NCBI RefSeq assembly: GCF_003207955.1
Contig: NZ_NOXG01000004.1
Span: forward strand, 124,001-188,000
Length of the DNA: 64,000 nt
Source: Novacetimonas pomaceti
GTDB taxonomy: Bacteria > Pseudomonadota > Alphaproteobacteria > Acetobacterales > Acetobacteraceae
Reading direction: 5' to 3'
Part shown: positions 35,838 through 44,977 of the stretch, piece after piece
How positions within the stretch are numbered: position 1 is the stretch's first letter
Layout of the letters: every line of letters starts with the position of its first letter
Notes under the pieces: model-generated
Told to the model about the DNA's origin: nothing
Databases searched by the model: none
The model's input: only the letters and a program-made list of their open reading frames with translations
Made by a program: the position numbers and the translations under genes

Positions 35838-35944
35838 GAACTGTTCTTTGTGCCTTCGGACCGGGTGGTGTCAAGATAAAGCCGCCTGCATGCCGGGTCA
35901 TGCCGCATGCGGCGCACATAATGCCCCATGCGGGACGCGGCGCA

Positions 35945-35977
35945 CGCAAAAAAGGCCGGACATGACTGACCGGCCTT
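35945..35977 (-). terminator. Terminator for the secreted-protein gene
   Basis: AAGGCCGG (35952-35959) pairs with CCGGCCTT (35970-35977). On the minus strand the hairpin runs into a stretch of seven T, 36 bases past the stop of the gene at 36013. Confidence 0.85.
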
Positions 35978-36012
35978 GTGTTTGCGCGACGCTGCGGGCG
36001 GGGCTGGCGGCG

Positions 36013-36552
36013 TCAGCTGCGGACCGTGCGGCGCGCGGTGCGCGTGGTGGAACGGGCCGCGGCCGGCGCCGGGCGGTTCGGCGCGGTGCAGGTCAGGTAG
36101 GACGCGGGCTGCAGGATGTCCTTGGCCTGGGCATAATGCGACAGGTCGGCCGATGTTTCGAGGACCTGCACCTCGTCAAACATGGAGACGCGCTGCTGGC
36201 AGAACGCGGTGCCGGATTTCAGCCCGCGTTCGGACTGCACGTTCGCAAGCTGCGTGATGTAGTCATCATGCTGGCGCTGCGCGCTGCGGCCATAGGTGGT
36301 GTGGAAATAGGAGGTCAGGACCTTTTCCTCACTCGCCAGGCTGGGGCGGAACTTGGTCACGAAACTGTTGTACTTGTCCTGCGCGCCGCAGGACAGGGCC
36401 GTGACCATCAGTTCGCTCTTCAGGCCCTGCACATCGAAGGCTTCATGCGCGGGGGAGGGGGAGCAGGGACCGGCAGCCAGCGCATGACCGCTGTTGATAA
36501 GGCCGGCCAGAGCCAGACCGGCTGCTGCGGCGCGCCAAAACGACAAGGACAT
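36013..36552 (-). CDS. Secreted protein of unknown function
   Basis: 179 residues. Clear signal peptide (AAAAGLALAGLINSGHALA, cut after AAG or nearby). The mature protein has four cysteines (in GPCSPSP, ALSCGAQD, AFCQQRVS and YLTCTAP), enough for two disulfides, and a helical middle. The tail is Ala/Thr/Arg-rich (ARSTTRTARRTVRS). No family recognised. It stands alone, with its own terminator and a 325-base upstream gap. Confidence 0.75.
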   Translation of the reverse strand: MSLSFWRAAAAGLALAGLINSGHALAAGPCSPSPAHEAFDVQGLKSELMVTALSCGAQDKYNSFVTKFRPSLASEEKVLTSYFHTTYGRSAQRQHDDYITQLANVQSERGLKSGTAFCQQRVSMFDEVQVLETSADLSHYAQAKDILQPASYLTCTAPNRPAPAAARSTTRTARRTVRS

Positions 36553-36877
36553 CAGGGCGGTTCTCCAGATCTTGCGGCGTGATTGTCGCCGGATCCGTGG
36601 ATCCCCACATGAGCCGGCATAATAAATCCTGTCAGGCTCTATAGCCTAATCGGATAGTCGCCAAAAGGGAGGGGGAGGACCACCGGCCAAAAAAAGTGTG
36701 TTCCCCACAGCAGTGTCATCGACTCGTGCCGGATTGAGGATAGGCCTTTCGCGCGGGGCCATGTTGCTCTAGAGCGGGGCGGTAGCATTCTGTCCACGAT
36801 CTTCCCCGTGCCCGAAATGGCCGGGGTCGGACGGGCGTGCCCAATGGATACGACTATTAGAGAGCGGAGCTGATCGA
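36553..36877. other. Intergenic region between divergent secreted-protein genes
   Basis: 325 bases; no gene seen. Must hold promoters for both flanking genes. An AT-rich patch (CATAATAAATCC near 36619) and an inverted pair GAGCC/GGCTC around it are the only visible features. No tRNA or known RNA motif recognised. Confidence 0.5.
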
Positions 36878-37333
36878 GTGCGACTGCGACTGTCTGCAAT
36901 GATGATGACGACGGGCGTTCTGCTCGCCGGATGTATGAACAAGCCGGCTGTGAATCTCGGCGGCCCCCCGAATCCCTACAATTACATGAAGGTATCGGGC
37001 CTGTGCCATGTCGATCCGCTGACATCGGCAGGCACCAATACGCAGGCCACGGCGATGCAGGTGCGTAGCGACGACGGCTATTGCGCGGTCGAGGTGCGCA
37101 AGCCCGACGGCCATGCCTATGCCTCGTTCGGGGTGTCGCCCGCGCCGGAACACGGCAAGGCCTTCATCTATAATTATAACGATCACACATACGTGACCTA
37201 TACGCCCAATACGGCGTATGCCGGGAACGACACGTTCCGCGTGCAGCTGATCCGTGGGGAAAAGGAACCGCGCGATACGCTGAACATCACCGCCCATGTC
37301 GAGGCGCCGAGCGTCAGCACGGCGGCGAAGTGA
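36878..37333 (+). CDS. Predicted lipoprotein with Ig-like fold
   Basis: 151 residues from GTG 36878, with GGAG eight bases upstream. Lipobox VLLAGC near residue 19. The C-terminal part contains YVTYTPNTAYAGNDTFRVQL, which resembles the bacterial Ig/cadherin-like pattern (Y-x-P-x-x-x-F/Y-x-G-x-D-x-F) found in surface proteins. Two further cysteines (GLCHVD, GYCAVE) may pair. Function unknown; probably outer-membrane anchored. Confidence 0.72.
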   Translation: MRLRLSAMMMTTGVLLAGCMNKPAVNLGGPPNPYNYMKVSGLCHVDPLTSAGTNTQATAMQVRSDDGYCAVEVRKPDGHAYASFGVSPAPEHGKAFIYNYNDHTYVTYTPNTAYAGNDTFRVQLIRGEKEPRDTLNITAHVEAPSVSTAAK

Positions 37334-37359
37334 CGTCAATCACTCACATGTGATGACTG

Positions 37360-37386
37360 GCATCCGTCGCCGGCTGCGGCGGATGC
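37360..37386 (+). terminator. Strong hairpin after the Ig-like lipoprotein gene
   Basis: GCATCCGTCGC (37360-37370) and GCGGCGGATGC (37376-37386) form an 11-bp stem with one wobble and a five-base loop, 27 bases after the stop. No T run follows, so it may protect the 3' end rather than terminate. Confidence 0.4.
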
Positions 37387-37504
37387 GTCCCACCGGCGGC
37401 TGTGCTGTCGGATGGCCTTTATGTTTCAGGGATGCCCGTCAACCCTGTGCACGTGACACGAGAAGACCCGAAAGTACCTGTCACCATGACGGGGAAGAAT
37501 ATCC

Positions 37505-37966
37505 TCAGATCGAGAACGTGATCGGTTCAGGCAGGGGACGGCGCATGCCGCTATGCTCGGCCCGCTTCACCAGGTCATCGAGTGTCAGCTTGCGGCAGCG
37601 TTTTTCAACCATGTCGTCAAGCTCCTTCCAGCAGGGCTCGATCACCTTGTCGAACAGCTGCCCTGTCGGGCCGCCATCGCCGGATTCATCCGCCGTCACG
37701 ACCTCCAGCACGTCCGACAGCAGGATGTCGCGCCGTGGCCGGCCCAGGCGATATCCCCCTCGTGGCCCGCGGATGCTTTCCAGCAGCCCCGAACGCGACA
37801 GGGTCTGGAGCAGGGGTTCGATCCCCCGCCGGGCCAGGTTGGCGCGTTCGGCAATGTCCGCCGCGCTGACGGTTCCATTGCGACCCGCATGAAATGCCAC
37901 ATCAAGCATGATCAGTATCGCGATCATGGTCCTGTCACACCGGAGAAGCATATCGTACGGTCCCAT
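37505..37966 (-). CDS. Rrf2-family transcription regulator
   Basis: Winged-helix regulator, 153 residues. The Rrf2 pattern is clear: ALARRGIE-type recognition helix (ERANLARRGIEPLLQTLSRS) and the wing GPRGGYRLGRP. Cysteines occur at about 10, 112 and 124 only, so a full three-cysteine IscR iron-sulfur site is not evident. It is divergent from cysK with a 129-base gap containing inverted repeats, which suggests a CymR-like role in sulfur or cysteine control (inference). The start may be ATG 37966 or 37951. Confidence 0.85.
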   Translation of the reverse strand: MGPYDMLLRCDRTMIAILIMLDVAFHAGRNGTVSAADIAERANLARRGIEPLLQTLSRSGLLESIRGPRGGYRLGRPRRDILLSDVLEVVTADESGDGGPTGQLFDKVIEPCWKELDDMVEKRCRKLTLDDLVKRAEHSGMRRPLPEPITFSI

Positions 37967-38014
37967 TTGTGAAACAAATTCATCCGTGGCGGATTTATCA
38001 GCATTTGTCCGGAT
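37964..38014. promoter_or_regulatory. Operator-like repeats between the Rrf2 gene and cysK
   Basis: Two perfect inverted repeats: ATTTGT-GAA-ACAAAT (37965-37979) and ATCCG-TGG-CGGAT (37982-37994). The half-site CATTTGT recurs directly at 38002-38008, followed by CCGGAT. The cluster lies between divergent regulator and target, where an Rrf2 protein would bind. Not matched to a known motif. Confidence 0.45.
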
Positions 38015-38095
38015 GATCCACGCTTCTGTTCAGGATGGCAGTGGATTATGTCAGGGGCACGATTGCATATTGATCCATCAGCAGGAGTTCGACGT

Positions 38096-39085
38096 ATGAA
38101 CGATTCGACCGACCAGGACATGACATTCGGCTTCGCCCAGCCACGGGGCAGGGTGTACGGATCCATTACCGAGACGGTCGGCGGAACGCCGCTGGTGGAG
38201 CTGCCACACCTGATGCGTGAGGATGAGCTGAAAAGCCGCCTGCTGATGAAGCTGGAATTCTTCAATCCCCTCGGGTCGGTCAAGGACAGGATTGGCGCGG
38301 CGATGGTGATGGATGCCGAACGGCGGGGCGAAATCACGCCGGGCAAGACGACGCTGGTGGAACCGACATCGGGCAATACCGGCATTTCCCTGGCGTTTGT
38401 CGCGGCGGCGCGCGGGTATCGCCTGATTGTCACCATGCCCGAAGGGGCCTCCACCGAACGGCGCAAGATGCTGCGCCTGCTGGATGCGCAGCTGGAACTG
38501 ACGCCCGCTCGCCTGGGCATGGCCGGGGCGATCGCGCGGGCCGAGGCCATCCTGAAGAACACGCCCGGCGCGTGGATGCCACGCCAGTTCGATAATCCCG
38601 CCAACCCCGCGATCCACGCCGCCACCACGGCGGAGGAAATCTGGGTCGATACGCGCGGGGAGGTGGATATCATCGTCGCAGGCGTGGGGACCGGCGGCAC
38701 GGCAAGCGGCATCGCCCACGGGCTGAAGCCGCGCAAGAAGGGGCTGCAGGTCTTTGGCGTGGAGCCCGTGGAAAGCGCCGTCCTGAATGGCGATGAACCG
38801 GGGCCGCATGGCATTCAGGGGATCGGGCCGGGCTTCTGCCCGCATACGCTGGACCTGCACAGCCTTGATGGCATCCTGACCGTTTCTGAGCGGGAGTCGA
38901 TCGCAGCCGCGCGGCGATGCGCGCGCCTTGATGGCGTGCCGGTCGGCATTTCATCGGGGGCTGCGCTTCATGCCGCCATGCAGCTGGCGCAGCAGCCGGA
39001 GAACGAGGGCAAGACGATCGTGACGATCGCCCCCTCCTTTGCGGAGCGTTACCTGTCCACCTCGCTGTTCAACGGCCTCGTCTGA
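38096..39085 (+). CDS. cysK: Cysteine synthase (O-acetylserine sulfhydrylase)
   Basis: PLP enzyme that makes cysteine from O-acetylserine and sulfide. 329 residues. The PLP lysine is in NPLGSVKDRIGAAM, the asparagine loop in EPTSGNTGISLAF, the phosphate-binding loop in GVGTGGTASGIA. ATG 38096 has GGAG upstream. Preceded by a divergent Rrf2 regulator, so expression likely responds to sulfur status. CysM-type use of thiosulfate cannot be excluded. Confidence 0.95.
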   Translation: MNDSTDQDMTFGFAQPRGRVYGSITETVGGTPLVELPHLMREDELKSRLLMKLEFFNPLGSVKDRIGAAMVMDAERRGEITPGKTTLVEPTSGNTGISLAFVAAARGYRLIVTMPEGASTERRKMLRLLDAQLELTPARLGMAGAIARAEAILKNTPGAWMPRQFDNPANPAIHAATTAEEIWVDTRGEVDIIVAGVGTGGTASGIAHGLKPRKKGLQVFGVEPVESAVLNGDEPGPHGIQGIGPGFCPHTLDLHSLDGILTVSERESIAAARRCARLDGVPVGISSGAALHAAMQLAQQPENEGKTIVTIAPSFAERYLSTSLFNGLV

Positions 39086-39107
39086 GGCTTCGGACAGGCA
39101 GGCACGA

Positions 39108-39141
39108 AAAAAGGCGGTCCCTGGAACGGGGCCGCCTTTTT
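39108..39141. terminator. Bidirectional terminator between cysK and the OmpA-like gene
   Basis: AAAAAGGCGG (39108-39117) pairs with CCGCCTTTTT (39132-39141); T runs on both strands. It lies between convergent genes. Confidence 0.9.
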
Positions 39142-39187
39142 CATGTCCGTATTTCCCACGCGCTGGCGCGTGGCGGGATTACGAAGG

Positions 39188-40330
39188 TCAGTGCAGGATG
39201 ATTTCCACGCGCCGGTTCTGTGCCTCGCGCGTGTTGGCGGCCGTGGGAACCAGCGGGTTGGCGTCGCCAAAGCCATGGATGTCGATCGAGGGGCCGGGAA
39301 CCCCGTCACGCACCAGTTCCGCCTTGATGACCTGCGCGCGGCGCAGGGACAGTTCCTGATTGTAACGCTCGCCCTGCGGGCCGGGATGACCGGTCGAATT
39401 GTCGGTATACCCGTTCACCTCGATCCGGGTGGTCTGCGTATTGGTGGACGCCTGCGCCGCGACGGCCACGATGGCGCGCGCCCGGTCGGTCAGCGTGCTC
39501 TTGTCCCAGTCGAAGAAGACAAGATACGTGCGGTTTTCCACCGGGGCGGGTGCCGCGGGCGCGGTTACGGGCGGCGGCGGCGGCGGGGCGGGATTGAACT
39601 CATACCGCAGGCCCAGCATCACCGAATGGTTGAAGTCGGTGCGCGTGTCGCGGTTGCCGTTGCGGAACCCGTAATCGGAACTCAGCGCCGCCGTGGCGGG
39701 GCCGGAAATGACGGAATGATGCGACTGCGGCCCCAGCATGGTCCAGAACCGGTATTCCGCCGTGGCGGACAGGCCCACCGCCCACGGAATGGGGAAGGAC
39801 AGGCCGAAAATCCCCTGATAGGCAAAGTTGCCATAGGTCCCGCCGACATGCTGGCTGTAGGCCTGCCCGGCATAATTGCCGGTGATCAGGGCGTTCATGT
39901 TCTGCCAGCCATAGCCGATGCCGGCCCCGAAATAGGGGAAAAGCCAGCTCTTGCCGATGTCGAGGTCGAACAGGGCGTTGGCCATCAGGCCGGATTCTTC
40001 CTGCCGCCCGTTGGTATGGGCATTGTACTTGCCGGCGGTCGAGCCAAGGGATTCGAGGTTGTTGTGGCGGTAATGGCCTTCAAGCTCGACACGGAAACCG
40101 TTGCCGAGGCCATAGCCGATACTGCCGATTCCCACCGCGCCGGGGCTGTACTTGTCGCGCGCGGAGGAATTGCGCACCACCTGTCCCTGCGGCAGGCTGG
40201 CGCCGCCTTCGCCCGACATGTACAGCCCCTGCACGGGCTGGGCGAGTGCCGGAACCGATACAAGCACGGAGCCCAGGGTAACCGAGCCAGCCAATAAAGA
40301 CCCTGCAAGCAGTCCGTACCGCAGATTCAT
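39188..40330 (-). CDS. OmpA-family outer-membrane protein
   Basis: 380 residues with signal peptide (LLAGSLLAGSVTLGSVLV, cut after ALA). An N-terminal eight-strand-type beta-barrel (alternating pattern such as IGSIGYGLGNGFRVELEGHY) is followed by a Pro-rich linker (NPAPPPPPPVTAPAAP) and the C-terminal OmpA peptidoglycan-binding domain, with GYTDNSTGHPGP and LSLRRAQVIKAELVRDG and the final RRVEIIL. Joins outer membrane and cell wall. ATG 40330 is the start closest to the signal peptide. Confidence 0.93.
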   Translation of the reverse strand: MNLRYGLLAGSLLAGSVTLGSVLVSVPALAQPVQGLYMSGEGGASLPQGQVVRNSSARDKYSPGAVGIGSIGYGLGNGFRVELEGHYRHNNLESLGSTAGKYNAHTNGRQEESGLMANALFDLDIGKSWLFPYFGAGIGYGWQNMNALITGNYAGQAYSQHVGGTYGNFAYQGIFGLSFPIPWAVGLSATAEYRFWTMLGPQSHHSVISGPATAALSSDYGFRNGNRDTRTDFNHSVMLGLRYEFNPAPPPPPPVTAPAAPAPVENRTYLVFFDWDKSTLTDRARAIVAVAAQASTNTQTTRIEVNGYTDNSTGHPGPQGERYNQELSLRRAQVIKAELVRDGVPGPSIDIHGFGDANPLVPTAANTREAQNRRVEIILH

Positions 40331-40573
40331 ACTCTTCTTCTCCCTTCGACGGGCCATTTCCAACATGTTGCCCGGTCGGGTGAACGTGCAATGTTCCTCT
40401 GGGCGGTCAGTCTGTGCATTCTTTTGCGGAAAGATGTCCATCCTGACAATCCATAAGCGGTGACCATACTGCCGCTTGTGGCGACATGGCCCACTGTCAT
40501 TTTCAACTGTGTGCGAGATGTCACACATGACAGCGTACCAGATAAGCTTTCTACCTTCGCAAGATCACGCGCT

Positions 40574-40918
40574 TCATATCAGCCTTGCCTCAAATGGTGG
40601 CGCCAGATCAGGCGTCTCGAATTCCACGACCCACAGATCGGGATCCCGTCCCATCTGCCGTGTGACGTACGTGTCCACGGCGGCCTGATCCACAGCCGCC
40701 TCCCCTGTAGCCCGGAACCATGCCCGCCGTCCATCGGGTGTGCGTGTCTGCGCCAGAACCGTCATCATGTCGTGACGGTCGCGCAACACCACCAGCACCC
40801 CGCCCGCGTCGGCATCGCCACGATGCAGGACAACCGCAGGATTCCCCGTCAGACTGGCCTGGCGCAGGACCGCGCTGACCCAGATCCCGGTTTTCAGGCG
40901 CCCTTCATCTTCCATCAT
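40574..40918 (-). CDS. DUF1491 family protein
   Basis: 114 residues, cytoplasmic. Matches the alphaproteobacterial DUF1491 pattern: LKTGIWVSAVLRQASLTG, then HRGDADAGGVLVVL, and DPDLWVVEFE near the end. Function unknown. Located after the S41 protease on the same strand, 59 bases downstream. Confidence 0.75.
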   Translation of the reverse strand: MMEDEGRLKTGIWVSAVLRQASLTGNPAVVLHRGDADAGGVLVVLRDRHDMMTVLAQTRTPDGRRAWFRATGEAAVDQAAVDTYVTRQMGRDPDLWVVEFETPDLAPPFEARLI

Positions 40919-40977
40919 CGCGGGTCCAGTTTTGCATAAATACAGAGGGAGGCATGCAGGAATAACACAATATATTG

Positions 40978-42702
40978 CTATTCCGGCCCGGCATGGGCGG
41001 GCGGGGTCGCGGGATCATCGGGAATGGTCGCCAGCGCGGCGCGGTATTCCTCCGGATTGTCCAGCAGGGAATGGGCGGCATCAAGGTCGTTGTCCGTGCC
41101 GATCGCGGCGGGACAGGACTTGCGGATCGCCAGCGTGCGCGACACTTCCACCGGAAAGCGCGCCAGGCGGGAGGCATGGATCCATGCGGTGCTGTCGGCA
41201 TTGCCGCCGGCAAGGTCCTGCAGCTGCTGTTCGAGGTTCGCCTCCCCCAGGCTGGAGCAGACCTGCGGCATGACCCCCAGCCCCTGCAACGGCCAGCCCA
41301 GCGGCGCGAGAACCCGACTCCATGTCACGAACAGCTCCGCGCCGTTGGGCATCTGTCCGATGGTCTGGACCAGCCCCTTGCCCAGCGTGGCGCTGCCGAC
41401 CACGACGGCGCGTTTCTGGTCCGCAAGTGCTGCGGCCAGGATTTCCGCAGCACTTGCGGTACGTCCATCGACCAGTATGACGATCGGCAGCCCGTTCGTC
41501 ATGTCGCCGCCCTGCACCGCCCAGACATGGTTGGCCTGCGGGTCGCGTCCCTGCGTGATCGCCGCGACCCCGTGGTCGAGCATCAGCGCCGACGTCGTGA
41601 CCGCCTGCTGCAGCACGCCGCCGCGATTGCCCCTCAGGTCGAGGATCAGCCCGCTCAGGTGCGCGATGTTCATGGCCTCGTCGAGGTACTGGCTCATCTC
41701 CTCGGCGGTGTTGGCGGAAAATGCGGTGATGTGCAGGACGACGTGATGCCCGCTGGTATAGGCGAAGACCGTTTCCGGCGGGACGGATTCCCGACGGAGC
41801 GAGACGGTCGTGCGACGCCGCCCCGGCGCGCCGACCAGCAGCCGCACCATGCTTCCCGGCGTCCCCTGAAGCCACGCGGTGACCGTCTCGACCGAACGGT
41901 CCTGCGTGGAACGCCCGTTGACGGCATAGATGACCTGCCCCGCCGAAAGGGAGGTCGGCCATGCCGGGCCGTTCGCGTTGACGGCCGTGATGATGATGGC
42001 GTGATGGTCCAGCCCCAGCGTCAGGCCCGCGCTGGCGGCGCCCCCGCTGCGGATGTCGCGGTCCGATGTCGCCGCCTGTGGCGCGACATAGCGCGAATAG
42101 GGGTCGAGGTGATTGAACAGTTCATCAAAGAATCCCTGCAGCATCCCGTCCTGGCCGGTCGCGCGCATGTCTGACGAACGTTCCCACGCGGTTTCCATCA
42201 TGCGGGTGATGACATCCGTCCATCCCTGCAGGTCGTCGGCGGCGGGGCTGGCGAGCGCAAGCACGGTATGCTGCGCCACCGACAGGTGCAGCATGCCGTG
42301 CTGTTCCTCCACCGTCAGGGACGGGTCGATCGCGCTCAGCCCGTTCAGGCCCCACAGGCTGAAATCGCGGACCGTGTGGCTTTCCAGCGTGCGCGGCAGC
42401 AGGAAGGACAGGCTGGCCCGCACGACAGACGATGTCAGGGTGGGGTCGAAATGCCCGCCCGGCGCATCGGCCTCCTGCGTTGGCAGGGGCTGCGGGGTGG
42501 CCGGGGTGGCCGGAACCAGCGGGTCATCGGCATAGGCGGCGGTCGTAAGGCGCGCGACGACAAGGATCATGATGAAGGTGTCGCGCGGCACCTGCAGGAT
42601 CATGCGCAGCCCGCGCGGCTTTTCCGCCACGGGCGCGCGGGTGATGGTGATGGAAACCATCGCGCACAGGGGCGGCAGCAGGGAACGGGCGCGGCGCTTC
42701 AT
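40978..42702 (-). CDS. S41-family (CtpA-like) carboxy-terminal protease
   Basis: Periplasmic protease of the tail-specific type, 574 residues. N-terminal hydrophobic region about residues 35-58. A PDZ-like segment includes SAGQVIYAVNGRSTQD. The S41 core holds the nucleophile serine in LVDGRTASAAEILA and the general-base lysine in SATLGKGLVQT, about 25 residues apart as expected. Start ATG 42702 overlaps the rnr stop (ATGA). The N-terminal domain (about 60-170) is unlike standard CtpA and may be an interaction domain. Confidence 0.87.
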   Translation of the reverse strand: MKRRARSLLPPLCAMVSITITRAPVAEKPRGLRMILQVPRDTFIMILVVARLTTAAYADDPLVPATPATPQPLPTQEADAPGGHFDPTLTSSVVRASLSFLLPRTLESHTVRDFSLWGLNGLSAIDPSLTVEEQHGMLHLSVAQHTVLALASPAADDLQGWTDVITRMMETAWERSSDMRATGQDGMLQGFFDELFNHLDPYSRYVAPQAATSDRDIRSGGAASAGLTLGLDHHAIIITAVNANGPAWPTSLSAGQVIYAVNGRSTQDRSVETVTAWLQGTPGSMVRLLVGAPGRRRTTVSLRRESVPPETVFAYTSGHHVVLHITAFSANTAEEMSQYLDEAMNIAHLSGLILDLRGNRGGVLQQAVTTSALMLDHGVAAITQGRDPQANHVWAVQGGDMTNGLPIVILVDGRTASAAEILAAALADQKRAVVVGSATLGKGLVQTIGQMPNGAELFVTWSRVLAPLGWPLQGLGVMPQVCSSLGEANLEQQLQDLAGGNADSTAWIHASRLARFPVEVSRTLAIRKSCPAAIGTDNDLDAAHSLLDNPEEYRAALATIPDDPATPPAHAGPE

Positions 42703-44975
42703 CCGCGCCGCCTGCGCGCGCGGCCGGGCTGCGCGTCCACCCGCGCGGCATCATCGGGCAGGTCGAACAGCAGCGCGCCCGTCAGGGGCGATGCCTCCGC
42801 CAGGCGCGGCGCGATTTCCTGGCCCAGCCGGAATGAAAGCCCGCTGTGCCGTCCCGTCAGGGACTGCGCGCCCTCGTCATGATGCCACTGGTCCGTCGGC
42901 AGTGCGGCCTGCGGCAGCAGCCCCGTCGTGCCGGTCGCGTCCAGCGTCACGAAGATGCCGAAACGCGATACACCCGTGACCCGGCCCGTCATCACGCTGC
43001 CGATTCGCCCCGACAGCCACGATGCGGCATAGCGTTCGATCGCGTCGCGTTCCGCCGCCGCCGCGCGGCGTTCGGTGGCGGTGACGGCGCGGCCGATTTC
43101 CTCCAGCTGGCCCAGCGCCGCGCGGCCATGGTCCGGACCGCCGCGTTCCAGCCCCGTCGCGTCAATCAGCGCGCGGTGCGTGACAAGGTCGGCATAGCGG
43201 CGGATCGGGCTGGTGAAATGGGCGTACGATGTCAGCGTCAGGCCGAAATGTCCGATGGGATCGGGGCTGTATTCTGCCTGGTTCTGCGCCCTGAGGATCA
43301 GTTCATTGACCAGTGGCGCGCACGCGCTCCCGCGCGTCTGGCGCAGCACGGCATCAAGGTCGGACGCCGTGATCATGCCGGCAGGCGGCAGCCGCACGCC
43401 AAGCGTGTCGAGCGCCGTGCGCAGGGAATCGAGCTTTTCGGGCGAAGGAGGGGCATGAATCCGATAAAGGCACGGATAATGACGGTTTTCCAGTTCCCGC
43501 GCGGCGGCGACATTGGCCGCGATCATGAATTCCTCCACCACGCGGTGGCTGTCGAGGCGCACGCGCGGCCCGATCGTGCCGACATGCCCGTCGGGCGTCA
43601 GCGTGACCCTGCGTTCCGTCAGGTCGAGGTCAAGCGTCCCGCGCCGCGCCCGTGCCGCCGCCAGCGCGCGCCATGCCGCGAACAGGCAGCCGATCATCCC
43701 TTCGGGCAGGGCGGCGGTCGTGCTGTCGCCATGGCCGTCGGCCGCGGCCTGCGCCTGTTCATAGGTCAGGCGCGCCGCGCTGCGCATCAGGCCGCGCCCG
43801 AAGCGGTGCGAGGTAAGGACGCCGCCCGCGTCGACATGCAGTTCCACGAACAGGCAGCCGCGATCCTCGCCAGGGCGGAGCGAACACCACCCGTTCGACA
43901 GGGCCTCGGGCAGCATGGGGATTACCCGATCCGGGAAATAGACCGAATTGCCGCGCCGCAGCGCCTCGCGATCCAGCGCGCTGCCGGGGCGGACATACCA
44001 GCCGACATCGGCGATGGCGACCAGCAGGCGAAAGCCCGTGCCGTCCGGCTCGGCATAGATGGCGTCATCAAAATCCCGCGCGTCGGCCCCGTCGATGGTG
44101 ACCAATGGCACATCGCGCAGGTCGGTGCGCCCCGCCGGCGGCACGGCGCGCGCGGCTTCGGCGTCCTCCACGGCGCGGGTGGGGAAGGCAAGGGGGATGT
44201 CGTGGGCGCAGGCGCACATCAGGCTGATGGTGCGCGCGCTGTCCGCCGGGCCGATCCGTTCGACAATCCGCGCGGGATGCAGGCCCGGCCCCGACTGGGG
44301 CAGGGGCATCGCCATGACGATTTCATTGTCGGGGGCATCCATGGCTTCGCCTGCGGGAATGCTCCATTGCGCGCGGGCGCGGCGGTCCGCCGGGATCAGG
44401 CGCCCGGCCTCGCGATAGCGCGCGGGCGTGCGGGCGGCATCGGGATCGTCGGGCGGGGTGGCGCGGTACAGGCCGACGATCCGGGGCGGTGCGTCGTCGA
44501 TGCGACGCAGGGTGCGGCCCTCGTACCTGCCCGGCCCGATCTTCTTCAGGCGCGCGACCACGCGTTCCCCCGGCGCCAGGGCGGGGCGGCCCCGGACCTC
44601 GGCATGCATGAAGATGACGGGGGGCGCGCCCGGCTCTTCCCATCTGACGGGGCGCGCGATCGGGTCGCCGTCGGGATCGGTGCCGGTGACCTGCACCACG
44701 GCGGATTCAGGCAGGCGGTCCGAGGCACGGAAACGCCGCGCGCCGGCCGGGGCCACGCTTCCTTCCAGCGCCAGCTCGCGCAGCATGTCGCGCACCGCCG
44801 CCCTGTGCTCCGGCCCGAGGCCGAAGGCACGTGAAATCTCGCGCTTGCCCACGCGTCCTGTCGCATTCGCGATGAACTGCCGCACGGCGTCGCGTCCGGG
44901 CATCTGTCCCGTCCCGTCGCGCGGGGTTTCGGTTCGCATGTCCGGCACCGCGTCGGACGGGCGCGGCTGTCGCAT
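42699..44975 (-). CDS. rnr: Ribonuclease R
   Basis: 3'-to-5' exoribonuclease that degrades structured RNA. 758 residues. N-terminal helix-turn-helix and cold-shock-like domains, then the RNB catalytic domain with VTIDGADARDFDDAIYAE (metal aspartates), and a C-terminal S1 domain (SVMTGRVTGVSRFGIFVTL). It ends with an arginine-rich tail RARRRRG. Starts two bases after topA and overlaps the S41 protease gene, so expression is linked to both. Confidence 0.95.
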   Translation of the reverse strand: MRQPRPSDAVPDMRTETPRDGTGQMPGRDAVRQFIANATGRVGKREISRAFGLGPEHRAAVRDMLRELALEGSVAPAGARRFRASDRLPESAVVQVTGTDPDGDPIARPVRWEEPGAPPVIFMHAEVRGRPALAPGERVVARLKKIGPGRYEGRTLRRIDDAPPRIVGLYRATPPDDPDAARTPARYREAGRLIPADRRARAQWSIPAGEAMDAPDNEIVMAMPLPQSGPGLHPARIVERIGPADSARTISLMCACAHDIPLAFPTRAVEDAEAARAVPPAGRTDLRDVPLVTIDGADARDFDDAIYAEPDGTGFRLLVAIADVGWYVRPGSALDREALRRGNSVYFPDRVIPMLPEALSNGWCSLRPGEDRGCLFVELHVDAGGVLTSHRFGRGLMRSAARLTYEQAQAAADGHGDSTTAALPEGMIGCLFAAWRALAAARARRGTLDLDLTERRVTLTPDGHVGTIGPRVRLDSHRVVEEFMIAANVAAARELENRHYPCLYRIHAPPSPEKLDSLRTALDTLGVRLPPAGMITASDLDAVLRQTRGSACAPLVNELILRAQNQAEYSPDPIGHFGLTLTSYAHFTSPIRRYADLVTHRALIDATGLERGGPDHGRAALGQLEEIGRAVTATERRAAAAERDAIERYAASWLSGRIGSVMTGRVTGVSRFGIFVTLDATGTTGLLPQAALPTDQWHHDEGAQSLTGRHSGLSFRLGQEIAPRLAEASPLTGALLFDLPDDAARVDAQPGRARRRRG

Positions 44976-44977
44976 CG

